Part shown: piece after piece, positions 17,445-27,774 of the stretch
Numbering within the stretch: position 1 is the stretch's first letter
How the letters are laid out: the number at the start of each line of letters is the position of its first letter
Assembly: GCA_040403315.1 (NCBI GenBank)
Contig: JBBAKX010000006.1
Coordinates: 1-64,000, forward strand
Origin: CAMCXT01 sp040403315
Lineage (GTDB): Bacteria; Bacteroidota; Bacteroidia; M30B66
Direction of reading: 5' to 3'
Length of the DNA: 64,000 bases
Notes under the pieces: generated by a model
The model's input: the letters and a program-made list of their open reading frames with translations, nothing else
What the model was told of the DNA's origin: nothing
Databases searched by the model: none
Position numbers and translations under genes: made by a program

Positions 17445-17646
17445 TCTTATAGATTTTGGCTCTGAAAGATTGCTCTTTCAAAAACGGGATGTAAACCTAA
17501 GGCATTTCGATTACATAGCCAAAAAACAGACTTCGTTGATGTTCCATTTTTCTTTGAAAGCATTGTTATCACTCAAATTATCATCAGTATAATGATATCA
17601 ACAGCGATTGTTTCAGAACCTGGTCACATTTTAAGGTTTGATGGTG

Positions 17647-20600
17647 TTACTTGTATTCGGGTAATCTTCCTGGTGTTGCTGGCGCCTTTAGTATTTCAAG
17701 TTCCTTTTCGAGCTTTACAACCATGCTATCAATAGTTTGAACTTCTAAGTAAACAGGACCAAACAATGATTTCACCAGATTTAACTGCTCCTTTTGTGTA
17801 CTTGAAGGCACTTGGGTTGTTGACCACCAACCATACACAATATTATCAATACGACTCACGATCCCCGGAAGGGTTTCAAATTCACGTCTTGAAATGGAAC
17901 GATCTCCTTGAAGTCGCATTTCAACTTGTTTCAATCTCAACTCGATTTCAGTAAGTTTTTCTTGAACCACAAGCTGTGCAGCCGCGTCTTTTACCTTGGC
18001 AGCCTTCATGAATTTTACTTTGTTCTTCAAATGATCCACATACCCAGAAGTTCCACTCACAATTCTCCGAATCTCTTCAACTTCAGTCCTAAAGGCTAAC
18101 ATTTCTTGATTTTCTTCGTTTGTTCGTGCATTTTGAATTTCTAACTCCATCTTTTCACTAATGGCCTCAGAACGACCGTTTTTCACCAAATAAATCTGCA
18201 CTTGATAAATGTCTGGTTGAACAAAGGCACTTAAATCTCCTGAGTCGTATGGATTGTCAGGATCTGGAGTATAAAAGTTAACTTCATTGGTCGAGTGATT
18301 TCTTCCATCCCAAACAGTCTTTTTCAAGCCTTTCTTAGCACTTTCGCGGAATTCTCGTACTAATTCACCTGAAGCATTGGTAATTCTAACAAGCAAATTG
18401 GGTGCTTCTTGCAGACTTTCAAGTCGAATCGTATCCTTGGAAGGATATCGAACCACTTGATTGTTTTTCTGTTTCTCTTTTTCTGACTCTTTTCTCAATT
18501 CCTTCAGCGACTTAACATCTTGGTTCATGATCCAATGAATCACTGCACCATTTGCAGGATTTTCTGCCGAATACAAAGAAGCTCCCTGAAAAGAATTCCC
18601 TTTATGTCCAAGTGGAGTCGCTAGATTTTTGATTTGATACGGCTCAATTGGAAAAATAGAAGCAAGTACTTTTTCAGGATTGCTAATAGCTGGCTTTTCA
18701 AGGGTTTCAGGTAAACTTCTGAGGATGTGCAAATCATCTAAAATGTAAAACCCACGACCAAAAGATGCCAGCACCATATCATCGGCTTGTTCCTGAATTT
18801 CTATATCTCTGATACAAATTACTGGCAACCCGCCTTTCAATTGAATCCAATTTTTACCGTTATCGGAACTGAAAAACACACCGAATTCAGTTCCGCAGTA
18901 TAGATAGCCGACCTTTTTAGGATCTTCTGCGATACAATAAACAGATCCTCTGGCTGGCAGGTTTCCTTGAATTGGTTTCCACGACTTGCCCGCATCTTCA
19001 CTCATCATCAGATAAGGCTTGAAATCACCGTTTCTATGGTTATTGAATACAGCATAAATTACGTTTACGTTGTGACGAGAAGCCACAACATTCTGAACCA
19101 AAACTTGATCTGGAACACCTGAAAATGTTGATGTTTTATTCCAATTTAATCCTCCATCAGTTGAGATTTGGATCAATCCATCATCCGTTCCAGCGATTAA
19201 GGTTCCTATATTCAGTGGAGACTCTGAAAAGGCAGTGATGTTTCCATAAATGCTTGTACTTGAGTTTTTTCCAATAGCATCCATCGACCAAACTTTTCCC
19301 ATCACTGGAAGTTGGTTTCTGTCAGTGCCGCGACTTAAATCATCAGAAAGTACTTCCCAAGTGTTACCTCTGTCGTTACTTCTGAACACCTTGTTGGCAC
19401 AGAAGTACAGACGATTGGAATTGTGAGAAGAGAGCAGGAGGGGAGCGTCCCAATTCCAACGAAGTGCTGCCACATCATATTTGCCTTCTTGTGGCTTAAT
19501 ATCAAAAGCTTCCCCGGTTCTCCGATCAAATCGAATTAATCCACCATATTGCCATTGTGAGTAAACGATGTTTGGGTCGGTTGGGTCAACTTGCGACTCA
19601 AATCCGTCGCCACCCACAGTTACAAACCAATCAGAATTTAGAATTCCTGAGGCAGAGTTTGTTCTAGATGGTCCGCCCAAAGTATTATTGTCTTGCGTAC
19701 CGCCATAAAGATAATAGTTTGGAAATTGCTTGTCGGTTGTAACTCTGTAGAACTGAGTGATCGGTAAATTGGCAAAGTATCTCCAAGTTTGCGCTCCATC
19801 AAAGGTTTCGTATAATCCGCCATCACAGCCCATAAGTGCATGAGATGGTGCATCAGGGAAGACGTAAAGAGCATGATTATCAACGTGTTTGTTCTTTTCA
19901 CCTAAACCTTGAAACGATTTACCAGCATCCTTGCTGATTTTTGCCCAAGTATCGAGACTGTAAAGGATATCGGGATCATTGGGATGACATTGAATTTCTT
20001 GATAATAGTTACCGGCAGTAGCCCAATTAGAGCGTTTTTCCCAAGAAGCTCCTCGGTTTCGACTAAGGTAAACGCCTTTGGATTCTTCATCAGCTTCCAC
20101 AATGGCATAAATTCTATCTGGATCAGCATTCGTTACAGCCAATCCAATTCGTCCAACATCTCCAGAAGGAAGTCCATTGCTAAGTTTATCCCAAGTTTTT
20201 CCACCATCCAAGCTGCGGTAAACGGCAGATTCAGGACCACCTGAGATGTATGTCCATTCGTGGCGACGACGCTGATGTGCGGCTGCATAGATAATTTCAG
20301 GGTTTCCATGCATGAAATGCACTTCATTGAAACCTGTATTTTCGGAAGATTTAAGTTTCAAAACCCATGATTTTCCACCGTCAATAGATTGATAAATGCC
20401 TCGATCTCCGCCAGCCGACCAAAGTGGTCCATATGCTGCTACATATATATTGTTTGAATTTCTTGGATCAACGATGATTTTTCCGATATGTTCTGAATTC
20501 GAAAGCCCCATATTTTTCCAGGATTGACCGCCGTCTTCCGATTTGTAAATTCCATCCCCATAAGCGACAGAGCGTTGGTTGTTATTTTCTCCAGTTCCAA

Positions 20601-20937
20601 CCCAAATAACATTGTGATTATTGGGATCAATCGTTATGCAACCAATCGAATAAGAACCTTGTTCATCGAAAATAGGAAGGAAGGTTGTTCCAGAATTGAT
20701 GGTTTTCCAAATTCCACCAGAAGCAGCTGCGATGTACCAAATTGATGAGTTTGTTTGATCAACGGCAATGTCACCAATACGACCTGAAGCCACAGCTGGA
20801 CCAATTGATCTGAATTGTAATGATTGATAAGCTGGATTTTCGACCGGTTTAACAACTGGATTTTTGGACGATTTCTGGGCCCAAATATTCGTTGATGCCA
20901 TGAGAAGCCAAATAGAAATTTGCAGGATGGTTTTCAT
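17647..20937 (-). CDS. large exported beta-propeller protein with Asp-box (BNR) repeats
   Basis: The protein is 1096 residues long from the start at 20937 (MKTILQISIWLLM), which gives a clear signal peptide ending at WAQK; the frame is open ten codons further. Residues about 35-760 contain at least ten Asp-box motifs of the form S-x-D-x-G-x-x-W (for example SEDGGQSW, SLDGGKTW, SNDRGNTW, SEDAGKSW), the signature of sortilin/Vps10-like and sialidase-like propellers. The C-terminal third has a FlgD-like Ig segment (VRITNASGELVREF) and a coiled-coil region. Relatives are annotated as glycosyl hydrolase, but I see no evidence of a glycosidase active site. It is monocistronic. Confidence 0.85.
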   Translation of the reverse strand: MKTILQISIWLLMASTNIWAQKSSKNPVVKPVENPAYQSLQFRSIGPAVASGRIGDIAVDQTNSSIWYIAAASGGIWKTINSGTTFLPIFDEQGSYSIGCITIDPNNHNVIWVGTGENNNQRSVAYGDGIYKSEDGGQSWKNMGLSNSEHIGKIIVDPRNSNNIYVAAYGPLWSAGGDRGIYQSIDGGKSWVLKLKSSENTGFNEVHFMHGNPEIIYAAAHQRRRHEWTYISGGPESAVYRSLDGGKTWDKLSNGLPSGDVGRIGLAVTNADPDRIYAIVEADEESKGVYLSRNRGASWEKRSNWATAGNYYQEIQCHPNDPDILYSLDTWAKISKDAGKSFQGLGEKNKHVDNHALYVFPDAPSHALMGCDGGLYETFDGAQTWRYFANLPITQFYRVTTDKQFPNYYLYGGTQDNNTLGGPSRTNSASGILNSDWFVTVGGDGFESQVDPTDPNIVYSQWQYGGLIRFDRRTGEAFDIKPQEGKYDVAALRWNWDAPLLLSSHNSNRLYFCANKVFRSNDRGNTWEVLSDDLSRGTDRNQLPVMGKVWSMDAIGKNSSTSIYGNITAFSESPLNIGTLIAGTDDGLIQISTDGGLNWNKTSTFSGVPDQVLVQNVVASRHNVNVIYAVFNNHRNGDFKPYLMMSEDAGKSWKPIQGNLPARGSVYCIAEDPKKVGYLYCGTEFGVFFSSDNGKNWIQLKGGLPVICIRDIEIQEQADDMVLASFGRGFYILDDLHILRSLPETLEKPAISNPEKVLASIFPIEPYQIKNLATPLGHKGNSFQGASLYSAENPANGAVIHWIMNQDVKSLKELRKESEKEKQKNNQVVRYPSKDTIRLESLQEAPNLLVRITNASGELVREFRESAKKGLKKTVWDGRNHSTNEVNFYTPDPDNPYDSGDLSAFVQPDIYQVQIYLVKNGRSEAISEKMELEIQNARTNEENQEMLAFRTEVEEIRRIVSGTSGYVDHLKNKVKFMKAAKVKDAAAQLVVQEKLTEIELRLKQVEMRLQGDRSISRREFETLPGIVSRIDNIVYGWWSTTQVPSSTQKEQLNLVKSLFGPVYLEVQTIDSMVVKLEKELEILKAPATPGRLPEYK

Positions 20938-21192
20938 TTCACAAAAGAAACGAAAGAATTGCTGCAAGAAAACGCATAGGAAAACTTTTCATAAAATTTG
21001 ATTCATACTGCAGTAAATAATTTCGTCAAATTTTCAATAGTTGATATCATACTCAAACTATCAGGATTTTATCGGTTTGATTTTGGATTGTATATTGAAG
21101 CAGACAAAGAACGAAACATCAATAAGTCGTACCAAATTCACGTATTCATTTGTCCTATAATTAATATTATGTTAAATAGTAATATTCTAAAA
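20938..21192. other. non-coding gap, nothing recognised
   Basis: This stretch lies upstream of the Asp-box protein gene and after the gyrA-TPR terminator. It is AT-rich, has no convincing reading frame or repeat, and should hold the promoter of the Asp-box protein gene, although I found no clean TAnnTTTG there. Confidence 0.4.
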
Positions 21193-21212
21193 AAGAGGCG
21201 ATTAAGCCTCTT
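21193..21212 (-). terminator. terminator of the gyrA-TPR operon
   Basis: AAGAGGC (21193-21199) pairs with GCCTCTT (21206-21212) around a 6-nt loop. On the minus strand the stem is followed by TTTAGAATATT, preceded by Ts within the stem end. It lies 6 bp after the TPR gene stop. Confidence 0.8.
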
Positions 21213-21218
21213 CTTGTA

Positions 21219-22379
21219 TTATGGTTGCATTTCTTTCTTTACCGCCTCGAACTTCTCAGTTAGATTCATGCGAACGTAAAGTTGTTTTAGTGCTTTCAAA
21301 ATATCCAATCGATCATCTGAACCTTTTTCTGTGAGTTCTTTGGCTTTCTCAAGATATTCTAGTGCGATTGCTAATTGTGCATCGGCAGCTTTAATTCCAG
21401 CTTCATATTTTTTATTGTCTTTTTCATTGTTAGCAGCATCCTGAAGTTTTTTTCCTTCATTGTTGTAATAAGCTCCAAGATTGTAATACGCTTGCCATGC
21501 CTCTGGTTTGATTTCGATCGCTTTCTTATATCCTACAATTGCTTCTTCCATCCTTCCTAAACTCTCGTAAGTAGAACCCGCTGCTAGATAAAGTGTGTGG
21601 TTCTTAGGATCGTTTTCAATGGCAAGTTTCAGCAATGTTTCGGCTTCCGCATTTTGCTTTGTTCTGAACAAATAATTCAGATTTTCGGTCAACAAAGCTT
21701 GGTTTCTCGGGAACTTCGACCGACCATCTTTCAAGGTATTCATTCCAGCTGCAGTATCGCCTTTAGCTAATTGGGCTTTGTAAATTTGACCATAAATCAT
21801 TCCAGTCGAATCATTTACAACAGTTTTTGAGTAATACTCAATGGCTTTGTCGTAATTCCCAGCATTCATAGCGGCAACTGCTGTGTTAGAGATTCCGTCT
21901 TTATCTGGAGTTCCTTTTAGCGCAGAAAGCATTACTACTTTTTCGAAAAGCTCCGTTGCAGCTGCGTAGTTCTTTTCATTAAACGCAATGATACCAAGGT
22001 TTTTGTAAGATATAATCGCTTTTTGGTAACAATCATCTGCGTTTTCGTACTTCGCATCGAGCCTGTAGGCTTTTTCAAATGATTCGGCTGCTACAACTAG
22101 AGGGTTCCCTCCTGCTTGCTGAATTAAATCAGCATTTTTGCTTTCAAAATAGCTCAAATATACGTTACCCCTCACCCACCATGTTTTAGGTTTGCCTGCG
22201 GTACTTTCTGTTTGGCTGGCTTCATCAATGAAACCTTTTGCTTTTTGGATGCTTTCAATGTCGGTTTTATCTTTTTGATAATACCCCAGAGCGTTGATAG
22301 CACTCACAACTTTGGATTGTTGCGCTGTCAGGAATGTACTGCTAAGCAGCATCAGCGACAGCATGATTCTGTTTTTCAT
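21219..22379 (-). CDS. exported tetratricopeptide-repeat protein
   Basis: The 386-residue protein has a signal peptide ending at FLTAQQ (about residue 20) and at least five TPR-like helical repeats (about 65-320). The clearest are AAMNAGNYDKAIEYYSKTV, ESLGRMEEAIVGYKKAIEI and AYYNLGAYYNNEGKKL. It is likely a periplasmic or outer-membrane scaffold with no catalytic motif. It starts 9 bp after the gyrA stop, so it is co-transcribed with gyrA, and a good terminator follows it. The gyrA link is positional; I see no functional reason for it. Confidence 0.88.
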   Translation of the reverse strand: MKNRIMLSLMLLSSTFLTAQQSKVVSAINALGYYQKDKTDIESIQKAKGFIDEASQTESTAGKPKTWWVRGNVYLSYFESKNADLIQQAGGNPLVVAAESFEKAYRLDAKYENADDCYQKAIISYKNLGIIAFNEKNYAAATELFEKVVMLSALKGTPDKDGISNTAVAAMNAGNYDKAIEYYSKTVVNDSTGMIYGQIYKAQLAKGDTAAGMNTLKDGRSKFPRNQALLTENLNYLFRTKQNAEAETLLKLAIENDPKNHTLYLAAGSTYESLGRMEEAIVGYKKAIEIKPEAWQAYYNLGAYYNNEGKKLQDAANNEKDNKKYEAGIKAADAQLAIALEYLEKAKELTEKGSDDRLDILKALKQLYVRMNLTEKFEAVKKEMQP

Positions 22380-22388
22380 CGTTAAGCC

Positions 22389-24914
22389 TTATTCGTTAGT
22401 AGGTTCAGTTTCAGGTGTTGCTTCTTCTCCACCCTGTTCTAATTGTGTGCCATCAATTTCCTCTTCTATTTCTTCTTCTTTCTCAACACAAGTAACAGCA
22501 GCAATCGATTGGGTGCCTTTTAAGTTGATGAGTCGAACACCTTGTGTTGCGCGACCTTGAACACGAAGATCCTCTATTGGAGTTCTAATAGTGATTCCAC
22601 CGCGGGTGATGATCATCAAATCGTCTTCATCTTTCACGCCTAGGATGGCGATTAGATAACCGGTTTTTTCAGTAACGTTGATGGTTTTTACGCCTTTTCC
22701 ACCACGGTTGGTGATTCGATATTCTTCAATTTCAGAGCGCTTTCCATAACCATTTTCAGAAACAACGAGCACTTGTGTACTTGTAGTTTCAGCACAAACC
22801 ATTCCTACCACTGCATCATTGTCGTCGGCTAATGTTACACCACGAACACCTGAGGCATTTCTTCCCATCGGACGAACCTTGGCTTCAGGGAAACGAATAG
22901 CACGACCAGATTTAAGTGCCATCATGATTTCACAAGTACCATTGGTCAATTTTGCTTCAAGCAACTTTTCACCTTCACGCACAGTGATTGCATTGATACC
23001 GTTTGTTCTCGGACGGCTATATGCTTCAAGGGAAGTCTTTTTGATAGTTCCCTTGTTGGTACACATGATAATAAAATTATTGTTGATGTATTCTTCTTCT
23101 GAAAGACTTGTTACATTAACATAAGCCACAACTTTATCATCTGGTGGAATATTGATCAAATTCTGAATCGCTCTTCCTTTTGATGTTTTTGAACCTTCAG
23201 GAACTTCAAATGCACGCATCCAGAAACAACGGCCATTTTGAGTAAAGAATAACAGATAATTATGCGTTGTGGCAGTGAACAAATGTTCAAGGAAGTCTTC
23301 GTCTCTTGTGTTGGAGCCTAGCGAACCTTTTCCGCCACGTTTTTGCGTACGGTACTCGTTTAGGTTTGTACGCTTGATATAACCCATGTGCGAAACTGTT
23401 ATCACGCAAGGTTCGTCGGCGATCAAATCTTCGATTCTTTGGTCATCGGCGTCGTAAACTATTTGAGTACGACGTTGATCAGAGTATTTTTCTTTAATTT
23501 CAAATAGCTCGTCTTTGATGATCTGCATTCTCAAACCTTCATCTGCCAAGATCGACTTCAAATAATCGATCGTCTTCATAAGTTCTGCGTATTCATCACG
23601 GATTTTATCTCTTTCGAGACCGGTTAAACGCTGAAGGGTAAGATTCAGAATTGCTCTTGATTGAATTTCTGACAAACCGAAAGATTCCATCAAACCTTCG
23701 CGCGCATCATCTGGTGTTCTGCTTGCACGAATAAGTGTGATGATTGCATCAAGATTGTCTAGTGCAATCAGGAATCCTTCAAGAATATGCGCTCTTTTTT
23801 CTGCTTGTTCTAGATCGAATTTCGTTCTTCGCACTACCACATCGTGGCGGTGATCAACGAACGCAGATATAAGTTGTTTTACATTTAACAGCTCAGGACG
23901 ACCATTAACAAGACAAATATTATTGACTGAGAATGAAGACTGTAACTGAGTGTATTTGAATAGATTATTTAAAACGACATTGGTAATTGAATCGCGTTTT
24001 AATTCATAAACGATACGCATCCCATCACGGTCTGATTCATCACGTAGATCTGAAATTCCTTCCAGTTTCTTATCGTTGATAAGTTCTGCCGTTTTGCGGA
24101 TCATTTCGGCTTTGTTAACCATGTAAGGGATCTCTGTAACGATAATCCTTTCGCGGCCATTTTCAACCTGTTCAATCTCGGTTCGTGCGCGCATGACAAC
24201 ACGTCCACGTCCGGTTTCTAAAGCTTCTCTAACTCCTTCGTAACCATAAATGATACCTCCAGTTGGGAAATCTGGGGCTTTCACATGCTGAATGAGTTCT
24301 GAAAGTGTTATTTCTCTGTTTTCAATGAATGCAATTGTTCCGTCGATAACCTCACCCAGATGGTGTGGGGGCATATTAGTTGCCATTCCGACTGCAATAC
24401 CTGAAGCTCCGTTAATAAGGAGATTCGGAATTTTAGAAGGAAGTACTGTTGGTTCTTCAAGAGAATCGTCGAAGTTTAAACGGAAATCGACAGTATTCTT
24501 GTCGATATCTGCCAACATTTCCTCTGCGATCTTCTTTAAACGCGCTTCAGTGTAACGCATCGCTGCAGGGCTATCGCCATCTACAGATCCAAAGTTACCT
24601 TGACCATCTACTAATGGATAACGTAAAGACCACTCTTGCGCCATACGCACCATAGTGTCATAAACAGAAGAGTCACCATGTGGGTGATATTTTCCGAGAA
24701 CTTCTCCGACAATCCTTGCAGATTTCTTGTGCGCTCTGTTCGACATTACGCCAAGCTCCTGCATTCCGAAGAGAACCCTTCTGTGAACTGGCTTCAAACC
24801 ATCTCGCACATCAGGAAGTGCACGTGACACAATGACCGACATCGAATAATCGATGTAAGCCGTTTTCATTTCTTCTTCTATATTGATCGGTATGATCTTT
24901 TCTCCGTCTGCCAT
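22389..24914 (-). CDS. gyrA: DNA gyrase subunit A
   Basis: GyrA cuts and rejoins DNA during negative supercoiling. The 841-residue protein has the winged-helix and tower region with the catalytic Tyr121 in AAMRYTEARL, and a C-terminal beta-pinwheel with the GyrA-box-like segment QKRGGKGSLG near residue 525 and further blades. The quinolone-resistance region reads GDSSVYD, with Ser82 and Asp86 at the positions of E. coli Ser83 and Asp87, so no classical resistance substitution is present. The C-terminus is acidic (EEEIEEEIDG). Confidence 0.98.
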   Translation of the reverse strand: MADGEKIIPINIEEEMKTAYIDYSMSVIVSRALPDVRDGLKPVHRRVLFGMQELGVMSNRAHKKSARIVGEVLGKYHPHGDSSVYDTMVRMAQEWSLRYPLVDGQGNFGSVDGDSPAAMRYTEARLKKIAEEMLADIDKNTVDFRLNFDDSLEEPTVLPSKIPNLLINGASGIAVGMATNMPPHHLGEVIDGTIAFIENREITLSELIQHVKAPDFPTGGIIYGYEGVREALETGRGRVVMRARTEIEQVENGRERIIVTEIPYMVNKAEMIRKTAELINDKKLEGISDLRDESDRDGMRIVYELKRDSITNVVLNNLFKYTQLQSSFSVNNICLVNGRPELLNVKQLISAFVDHRHDVVVRRTKFDLEQAEKRAHILEGFLIALDNLDAIITLIRASRTPDDAREGLMESFGLSEIQSRAILNLTLQRLTGLERDKIRDEYAELMKTIDYLKSILADEGLRMQIIKDELFEIKEKYSDQRRTQIVYDADDQRIEDLIADEPCVITVSHMGYIKRTNLNEYRTQKRGGKGSLGSNTRDEDFLEHLFTATTHNYLLFFTQNGRCFWMRAFEVPEGSKTSKGRAIQNLINIPPDDKVVAYVNVTSLSEEEYINNNFIIMCTNKGTIKKTSLEAYSRPRTNGINAITVREGEKLLEAKLTNGTCEIMMALKSGRAIRFPEAKVRPMGRNASGVRGVTLADDNDAVVGMVCAETTSTQVLVVSENGYGKRSEIEEYRITNRGGKGVKTINVTEKTGYLIAILGVKDEDDLMIITRGGITIRTPIEDLRVQGRATQGVRLINLKGTQSIAAVTCVEKEEEIEEEIDGTQLEQGGEEATPETEPTNE

Positions 24915-24972
24915 AAATTCATTTTAACCGTTGATGCACGATTGTTGTTAAGCTGTTATCAAAATCAAGCAG

Positions 24973-24980
24973 CGAAGATA
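24973..24980 (-). promoter_or_regulatory. possible -7 box of gyrA
   Basis: TATCTTCG on the minus strand has one mismatch to TAnnTTTG and lies about 58 bp upstream of the gyrA ATG, in the divergent gyrA-clpC gap. Confidence 0.35.
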
Positions 24981-25114
24981 ATTAAAACCATTTCGTTGTT
25001 CCTAAAGAGGGCTAATGAGTATTAACAAAATTCTGTTTGAAATTAACAATCGATTGATGATTGACAGATCGACAGTCCGATATTTTTGTATGCACCACGC
25101 TGAAGGACTTTTTC

Positions 25115-25122
25115 TATATTTG
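25115..25122 (+). promoter_or_regulatory. -7 box of clpC
   Basis: TATATTTG is an exact TAnnTTTG match, 30 bp before the clpC ATG. A TTTG element lies further upstream at 25085-25088 but the spacing (26 bp) is longer than usual. I saw no CIRCE-type inverted repeat. Confidence 0.55.
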
Positions 25123-25152
25123 AGAAATCCTGACGCCTAACCAAACCACTAC

Positions 25153-27702
25153 ATGGAAGCGAGATTTTCACCGCGAGTTAAAGACGTGATTTCCTACAGC
25201 AGAGAGGAAGCACTAAGATTAGGCCATGACTATATGGGTGTAGAACACCTACTTCTAGGAATTATCCGCGAAGGTGAAGGCATGGCAATTAAAATTCTGA
25301 AAAATCTGAAGGTTGATATCTCAGAATTGAAAAAAACGATCGAATCTTCAATTAAGGTTTCTTCAGGCAAGTCTCTAAATCTAAACCAAATTCCTTTGGT
25401 AAAGCAAGCAGAGAAAGCCTTAAAGGTCACTTATCTTGAAGCCAGATTATTCAAAACTACATTAATTGGTACCGAGCATCTTCTACTTGCCATTTTGAAG
25501 GATGAAGAAAATATCGTTACTAAAACATTGGAACGTTACCAGGTTGATTACGGAACTGTTCGCGATGAATTGAAAAATTTGTTAACCGAAGAACCTCGAG
25601 CTCAGGCTTCGAACAACCCACTCGACGATGACAATGATGACGATGGCGGAACATTCGGTGGCAGCGGCGGAACCAAAAAAGTCTCGGACTCCAAATCAAA
25701 AACTCCAGTTTTAGATAACTTTGGTCGCGACTTAACCAAAGCGGCTGATGAAGGAAAATTAGATCCAATTGTTGGTCGCGAGAAAGAAATCGAGCGCGTG
25801 TCGCAAATTCTTTCCCGTAGAAAAAAGAACAATCCAATATTAATTGGAGAGCCTGGTGTTGGTAAATCTGCAATTGCAGAAGGCCTTGCCCTTCGGATCG
25901 TTCAGAAAAAAGTATCACGTGTTCTTTTTGATAAACGTGTAATTACTTTGGATTTAGCTTCTTTGGTAGCCGGAACTAAGTATCGCGGTCAGTTTGAAGA
26001 ACGCATGAAAGCCGTTTTGAATGAATTGGAAAAATCTCCTGATGTTATTCTTTTCATTGATGAGATTCATACCATAGTTGGTGCTGGAGGGGCAAGTGGC
26101 TCACTTGATGCTTCGAATATGTTTAAGCCAGCTTTGGCACGTGGAGAAATTCAATGTATTGGAGCTACAACACTCGATGAATACCGTCAGTATATTGAAA
26201 AAGATGGAGCGCTGGAGCGTAGATTCCAAAAGGTTATTGTTGATCCAACTTCTGAAGAGGAGACTTTCCAGATTCTCAATAACATCAAGTCAAAATATGA
26301 GGATCACCACAATGTGATTTACACGCCAGAAGCATTAAAGGCATGCGTTACTTTAACTCAGCGCTATGTTTCAGATCGACATCTTCCAGACAAAGCGATT
26401 GATGCATTAGATGAAGCAGGTTCTCGAGTTCACATCACTAATATACATGTACCTCAAACCATACTAGATATTGAAGCAAAAATCGAGGAGATAAAAGCTG
26501 AAAAAATCCAGGTAGTTAAAAGTCAGAAGTACGAGGAAGCCGCACGTTTGCGTGATAAAGAAAAGCAACTCATCGAACAACTTGATGCTGCAAAGAAAGC
26601 TTGGGAAGAAGATACCAGAAACAATCGTCAAACTGTTACTGAGGACAATGTTGCCGAAGTAGTAGCCATGATGACTGGTGTACCAACACAGCGTATTGCT
26701 CAAAACGAGAGCTCACGTTTGGTTAAAATGTATGATGAGATCCAAGGCAAAGTAATCGGTCAAGACGATGCTATACGCAAAGTAGTTAAAGCGATTCAAA
26801 GAAATCGTGCAGGTCTTAAAGATCCGAATCGTCCTATTGGTTCATTCATTTTTCTCGGTCCTACAGGTGTTGGTAAAACTCAATTAGCAAAAATTCTATC
26901 CAAATATTTGTTCGACAATGATGATGCTTTGATCAGAATTGACATGAGCGAGTACATGGAGAAATTCGCGGTAAGTAGATTGATTGGAGCGCCTCCAGGA
27001 TATGTTGGTTATGAAGAAGGTGGTCAGTTAACTGAGAAAGTTCGGAGAAAGCCATATTCTGTTATCCTTTTAGATGAAATTGAGAAAGCTCACCCTGATG
27101 TTTTCAATTTATTGCTCCAAGTTTTAGACGATGGTCAATTGACTGATAGCTTAGGTCGTAAAATCGATTTCAAGAATGCGATCATCATTATGACTTCCAA
27201 TATTGGTTCTCGTCAATTGAAAGACTTTGGACAAGGTGTTGGTTTCTCAACGGGTGCGAAAGTAGCTTCTGCTTCAGATCACGAAAAAGGTGTTGTTGAA
27301 GGCGCCTTAAAGAAAGCATTTGCACCAGAATTCTTGAACCGTGTTGATGATGTGATCATGTTCAATTCACTTTCTAAGGAAAACATCAATAACATTATTG
27401 ATATCGAATTGGCTCAGCTTTATAAGCGCATCGAAAATATGGGCTATAAAATTAAGCTTGAAGACAGTGCGCGAGAGTATATTGTAGACAAAGGTTTCGA
27501 TGCTAATTTTGGTGCGCGTCCATTAAAGCGTGCTATTCAGAAATATGTAGAAGATCCATTGGCGGAACATATTATCAGTGCAAATCTTCAAGAAGGCGAC
27601 AGTATCAACCTAGCATTCGATGACGAGAAAAAAGAGATCGTTGTGAAGATTGTTAAAGGAAAGAAGAAGAAAAAGTCTGAAGATCAGGCAGAATCGGAAT
27701 AA
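25153..27702 (+). CDS. clpC: ATP-dependent Clp protease ATP-binding subunit ClpC
   Basis: ClpC is a Hsp100 unfoldase that feeds proteins to ClpP. The 849-residue protein has the double Clp-N repeat (about 5-145), a Gly/Asp-rich linker (about 155-175), AAA1 with Walker A GEPGVGKS (about 231-238), a UVR-type middle segment (YEEAARLRDKEKQL), AAA2 with GPTGVGKT (from residue 569), and a Lys-rich C-terminus. The UVR segment and short middle domain separate it from ClpB. clpP is not in this window. It is transcribed divergently from gyrA and ends at a strong shared terminator. Confidence 0.97.
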   Translation: MEARFSPRVKDVISYSREEALRLGHDYMGVEHLLLGIIREGEGMAIKILKNLKVDISELKKTIESSIKVSSGKSLNLNQIPLVKQAEKALKVTYLEARLFKTTLIGTEHLLLAILKDEENIVTKTLERYQVDYGTVRDELKNLLTEEPRAQASNNPLDDDNDDDGGTFGGSGGTKKVSDSKSKTPVLDNFGRDLTKAADEGKLDPIVGREKEIERVSQILSRRKKNNPILIGEPGVGKSAIAEGLALRIVQKKVSRVLFDKRVITLDLASLVAGTKYRGQFEERMKAVLNELEKSPDVILFIDEIHTIVGAGGASGSLDASNMFKPALARGEIQCIGATTLDEYRQYIEKDGALERRFQKVIVDPTSEEETFQILNNIKSKYEDHHNVIYTPEALKACVTLTQRYVSDRHLPDKAIDALDEAGSRVHITNIHVPQTILDIEAKIEEIKAEKIQVVKSQKYEEAARLRDKEKQLIEQLDAAKKAWEEDTRNNRQTVTEDNVAEVVAMMTGVPTQRIAQNESSRLVKMYDEIQGKVIGQDDAIRKVVKAIQRNRAGLKDPNRPIGSFIFLGPTGVGKTQLAKILSKYLFDNDDALIRIDMSEYMEKFAVSRLIGAPPGYVGYEEGGQLTEKVRRKPYSVILLDEIEKAHPDVFNLLLQVLDDGQLTDSLGRKIDFKNAIIIMTSNIGSRQLKDFGQGVGFSTGAKVASASDHEKGVVEGALKKAFAPEFLNRVDDVIMFNSLSKENINNIIDIELAQLYKRIENMGYKIKLEDSAREYIVDKGFDANFGARPLKRAIQKYVEDPLAEHIISANLQEGDSINLAFDDEKKEIVVKIVKGKKKKKSEDQAESE

Positions 27703-27714
27703 TCTTACTCATAT

Positions 27715-27762
27715 AAAACTAAAAATCCCCCAAGAAGAAATTCAAGGGGGATTTTTAGTTTT
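27715..27762. terminator. bidirectional terminator with perfect 17-bp stem
   Basis: Positions 27715-27731 (AAAACTAAAAATCCCCC) are the exact reverse complement of 27746-27762, with a 14-nt loop. A C5/G5 block and T-rich ends make it a strong intrinsic terminator for both clpC and the convergent barrel gene. Confidence 0.92.
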
Positions 27763-27774
27763 AGTTAATTTGGA

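Noticed and set aside
17445..17646. 81-codon frame upstream of accD (17347-17592, plus strand)
   Set aside because: Half of it is antisense to the accD start and the rest has no recognisable feature.
24915..25152. Search for a CIRCE or other heat-shock operator before clpC
   Set aside because: No long inverted repeat of the TTAGCACTC type is present in the divergent gap.
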